DNA of 64,000 bases. It comes from Sapria himalayana (lineage: Eukaryota; Streptophyta; Magnoliopsida; Malpighiales; Rafflesiaceae). Both the position numbers and the translations under genes were made by a program. Location: the NCBI GenBank assembly GCA_029783825.1, contig JAREIK010002415.1, positions 1,641,006 through 1,705,005 on the forward strand. Reading direction: 5' to 3'. Positions 60,478 to 64,000 of the stretch are shown here, piece after piece; within the stretch, counting starts at the first letter, position 1; every line of letters begins with the position of its first letter. The notes below the pieces were generated by a model. It was not told where the DNA came from, searched no databases, and worked only from the letters and a program-made list of their open reading frames with translations.

Positions 60478-61015
60478 ACTAGGCAAAACGGCACGACTTC
60501 TTTACTGGGCAGTGCCAGGCACGGCACAGTGGCCCAACTGGGCCACTTAAAAACAGGCCGTGCAGACACTGCACAACCAGTCTGACACCTCTGGTTTTGA
60601 GTGGCCCATCATGCCATGTCATGCAGGCACAACTGAGATTAAGGGCAGCTCGACATAACATGTAGGCCACGTTTCAAACAGGGTCGTGCCTCTATGCTTG
60701 ATCAGGCAGTTCTGGAAAAAAACTAGCACGAACCAGCCAGCCCATAGGTATTGATTGTTCCTGCCTTGGCACGTATCTAACCAAGCTAGCCTAGGTGAGG
60801 TGCAGAGCAGCCACAACTAAACTGGGTGTGAAATAAGCGAGCCATGCACATTGGTCAGTTAACCCCCAGGTCCAGCCCTCGGATGCCTGGTGGTTGATCG
60901 ATGGCCGCAGGCACCACACTCCAGGGGCCAAGGGCATTGGGCTGCCCCAGGCCCCTAGCTGGCTGATGTTGCTGATAGCCTGATATCCTGTGCATGCAAT
61001 CAACAATGTACTGAT
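60478..61015. mobile_element. hAT-derived GC-rich remnant
   Basis: GC-rich sequence with CAGTGCCAGGCACGGCAC and CAGGCCGTGC motifs, and a right end CTGACACCTCTG (60582-60593) like the family end TTGACACCTCTA. No matching left end or 8-bp duplication was found. The part from 60594 to 61015 is also GC-rich with similar words (GTGCC, GGCAC, GGCCC), possibly a second broken copy. Open frames here are not coding. Confidence 0.6.
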
Positions 61016-61303
61016 TGCTATGCCATGCTGCTGGGAAATGATTGCACTGCAGAATGAATATATATATATATTAATTGTACAAAATAAAACTTGAAATTAT
61101 GAATTAAAATAAAGATTAAATGAAATTAACAAAATTATTTAATTTAAAATTATACCATAAATTATAATATATTTAAAAAATATGTTAGAGAAACATGCAT
61201 ATTATAACACTCGTAAAATATAAATTGACCACATGGTCTTTCAGAATTATAAAAAAATATAACACAAAATAAAACTATAAATGATAAAGGATCGCTATAT
61301 ATA

Positions 61304-64000
61304 AGAGGTGTCAAATAGGCTGTGCCAGGCCGGCATGACTCATTTATTGTGGCTCTCTCGAAAAACCATGCCGTGCCTATCAGGGAAAGACTCAAAATGG
61401 GTAAGCCCTGCATGGCCCGACCAGCCCAAGTTTGTCAGATTCAGGTCACGCCTGGTGGGTTTCATGCTGGGTCGTGCAGGCTTCTGGATGGTGTCAGGAT
61501 GTGTCAGGACGTGCCGTTTCTGCCATTTGGAATCGAGGCATCCCTAACTTCAAATATATTTAAATTTTAAATTTTAATACTAAATTATTTAATTAAATAA
61601 ATAACTAAATTAATACAATAAAAAAAAGAACATTATAATCACAAGTCAGAACTCAAAAAAAAAAAACATAATATATATATTATAAATTTTAATAATTTCA
61701 TTTTCATAACATGATACATATATGAATTACAAAATAACAAAACAAGCTCAAAAAATAACAATTAATACATCAAAGATAAACTCATAAATATTAATTCTGT
61801 TAGCGTCTCAATAAAAAAAAATAAAATAACAATAAAAATAGAAAGCTCAAATGATAGAAATCAATAGACGATCAAATAATGATCGATCCTGCAAGCATAT
61901 GAATATTATGGTATCACTAGCGAACAGCCGTAGGAAGTAGACTCAATCTCAATCATCATCAAAGTCTCACAATAATCAGGCACCAACTCATCCACTCTTG
62001 CTGCAGTTGCAATATGATCTTAAATACTAAAACTCGAACTCTCTCAATCCTTCATGCATGCTAATAACTCAATAATATCTGACCACAATCACAATTTCCT
62101 ATCTGGAATTAAATTTACTGTAATAAAAAAATAGACTCTGATGTTATGCTCGACACTGGAAGAAATAATAGATCTCATATCATCTCAGATAGTACGTGAG
62201 AAATGAACTTATATGATTTTTATCACTATAAAATATAAAAATTTTTATTATAGGTATGTTATATGATTGAGCAGTATTTGATATCTAAGTACTGAGACAG
62301 CTCGTTTCTATTTGACGGTCAACCCCATCATTTCTCCCTCACTAACTAAATGGAGAAGTTATTATCTCCAAATATAGTATCAATTTTCATACTTGGAGCC
62401 AAACTACTATCACAACCAGGTTGATATATGTAAATAGCTCAGTTAACTTCTAGTGAATAAAACCTTCAAATAGTATTCTTGGTTCGTGTACGAGAATATG
62501 TATTTCAAAACGTTCTCTACCCCTTTCCCCTTAATCCTAGGTACATGCAAGCAGCCAAAAAATAAAAAGATAAGATGATAAACTAGTATTTTAAATACTT
62601 AGTTTCTATCTCAAGAGATAAATCACAAAATATCGAGGTATCTCTAAACTTCCTAAACATACTACTAATATTGCATATGCACCTAAGTACCATACAAGTG
62701 ATAAAAGTATCAACTAATAAATATATGTTTGTTGTATCATAAAAAATCTTCCAGAATTTCAAAAATAAAATTCTTGTTGCCTAGTCAGTATCGTCAACAA
62801 TAAGGTTGTCACACTTACTATTGATGTAGTTGGATATCATGTATTCGTATTCAACACATAACTCCAATATAAGGTATATATAATTCTAACAGAGTCTCAC
62901 ATCTAATTAGAATTACTTCTTTATATCCACAGACAAATTGAGAAAACAAAACTCATGTTGTCTGCAAGGTATATAAATAAATTTTAGTAAGTTACATATA
63001 TTTTTTCTAAAGCATAGAAAAAAACCTTCAGCCCCACTTACACAATGAGATTAATGACGTGACACATGCATCTAACGTAAAAAATTACTCCCAATGACTC
63101 ATCTCTTATAATTCTAATAAGCATGTTAATGGCAACTCCATTGTTAGATGTATTATCAAATGTGATACTATATATTTTATTTTTTAAACATTTTCTTTAA
63201 AGATTCTCATTATACACTCATAAATGATCAGGTCATCATGAGAATGAAAAATCTCTAAGAATCCTAATATTTTTTTATTTAGTATCCATTTAGAATCGAC
63301 ATAATAGATGGTGAGGTAATCATAAAATATATTATCATAACTAGTCTAGATATCGTACATCACAGACATATCATTATAATATATAAATTCCTTAATTATT
63401 ATTTCTTTTTCTTAATTATAATATTTTAGCATATAATTCCTAGATGTGTACCTAGAAATTCTATGATATACAGGCCTAAAATAAGTCTGTATGATATTGA
63501 CTACAATTTGATCCTCCAAAAATTTAATTGAAAGACTTATCATGATAATTAATTTGATCATTTCTTCTTTTCTTAACTCGTTGGGATATATAAAGGAGAT
63601 TAACATAAAGGCTAAACTAGATTCAATCTCAAAGACTCCATTGAGTTAAATTTATATAGGATCTAATGTACCATATTTTTTGGTATATTATTTGGCATAC
63701 CTCTTAAGGTGCTCAATCTCACATGAACTCTTACAAATTAATATTTTTTTATAATATTTACATTGTATTAATTCTTCATCGCCTAATATTTTTGTTTTAT
63801 ATAATATTAAAAAGAATCCAAACTATTACTTTTTTTTTCTAGTTTTTTATTTTTTAGATATTTAGATCCAAATCATAGAAGAAAGCAAAATTTCAACGTC
63901 ATCAAACATTTATGTCGGATTATCACTATCTATATTAAAATTTTCTATGTTTATATTAATGTTATTTTCATTATCATCATTAAAATTATTATTTATCATT
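61304..64000 (-). mobile_element. Second coding-type hAT element, heavily decayed, right end outside window
   Basis: The left end AAGAGGTGTCAAATAGGC (61304) matches the coding element's left end. After a GC-rich subterminal region (to 61545) and AT-rich DNA, 61900-63900 follows 38750-40870 in the same order and orientation. Matches: CTCGAAC...CAATCCTTCA (62033), GACTCTGATGTTATGCTCGACAC (62136), CTGACATGAAAAA-like text (63070), and a minus-strand stretch IVVNIIQTYFRPVYHRISRY (63480) equal to HIMQTYFQPAYRRIPR of the other copy. No frame of useful length survives, so it is an old pseudogene. Confidence 0.82.

Noticed and set aside
60479..61006. Three overlapping minus-strand frames of 60-70 codons
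   Set aside because: GC-rich hAT-derived sequence; no recognisable domain.

Overview
The window is nuclear DNA from a flowering plant. It is very AT-rich, and most of it is old transposable elements and simple repeats, with only two recognisable host genes. The evidence for a plant is a BIG GRAIN 1-like gene, spliced exons of a plant-type DRG GTPase, and Ty1/copia, Ty3/gypsy, hAT and Mutator-like elements with plant-type termini. The species cannot be named from the sequence.

Layout, left to right. 1-7400: a decayed minus-strand Ty1/copia element (gag remnant, primer-binding site, LTR-like repeats), with a 62-bp tandem repeat and a Mutator-like foldback element inside. 8340-9345: plus-strand Ty3/gypsy integrase remnant. 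9700-19800: an unnamed repeat family (R1), one inverted copy and two to three direct copies; the last direct copy is split by two foldback elements and a short hAT element. 19830-23400: microsatellites, including about 48 near-perfect TAAATA units. 24790-27110: repeat R2. 27180-32703: a minus-strand Ty1/copia element with recognisable gag, protease, integrase and reverse transcriptase. 32730-34586: a foldback element filled with microsatellites, ending about 300 bp upstream of the BIG GRAIN 1-like gene (34889-35746, +). 35950-42350: a large 17-bp minisatellite, split by a complete 3.4-kb hAT element (38203-41598) with a perfect 8-bp target duplication. 42587-44985: seven exons of a DRG GTPase gene on the minus strand, missing its N-terminal exons. 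45000-64000: two more decayed copia elements and further hAT copies, nested in one another.

The two host genes converge on the minisatellite, so the array and the hAT element lie in the 3' flank of both. The DRG exons are short and do not show as long reading frames. They were found by translating pieces and matching splice sites; all joins are in phase 0 and no stop codon interrupts them. Either the missing 5' exons lie beyond the window, behind an intron of more than 19 kb filled with transposons, or the gene has lost its 5' part.

Most long open frames here come from tandem repeats or GC-rich transposon ends and are not genes. No RNA genes were seen.
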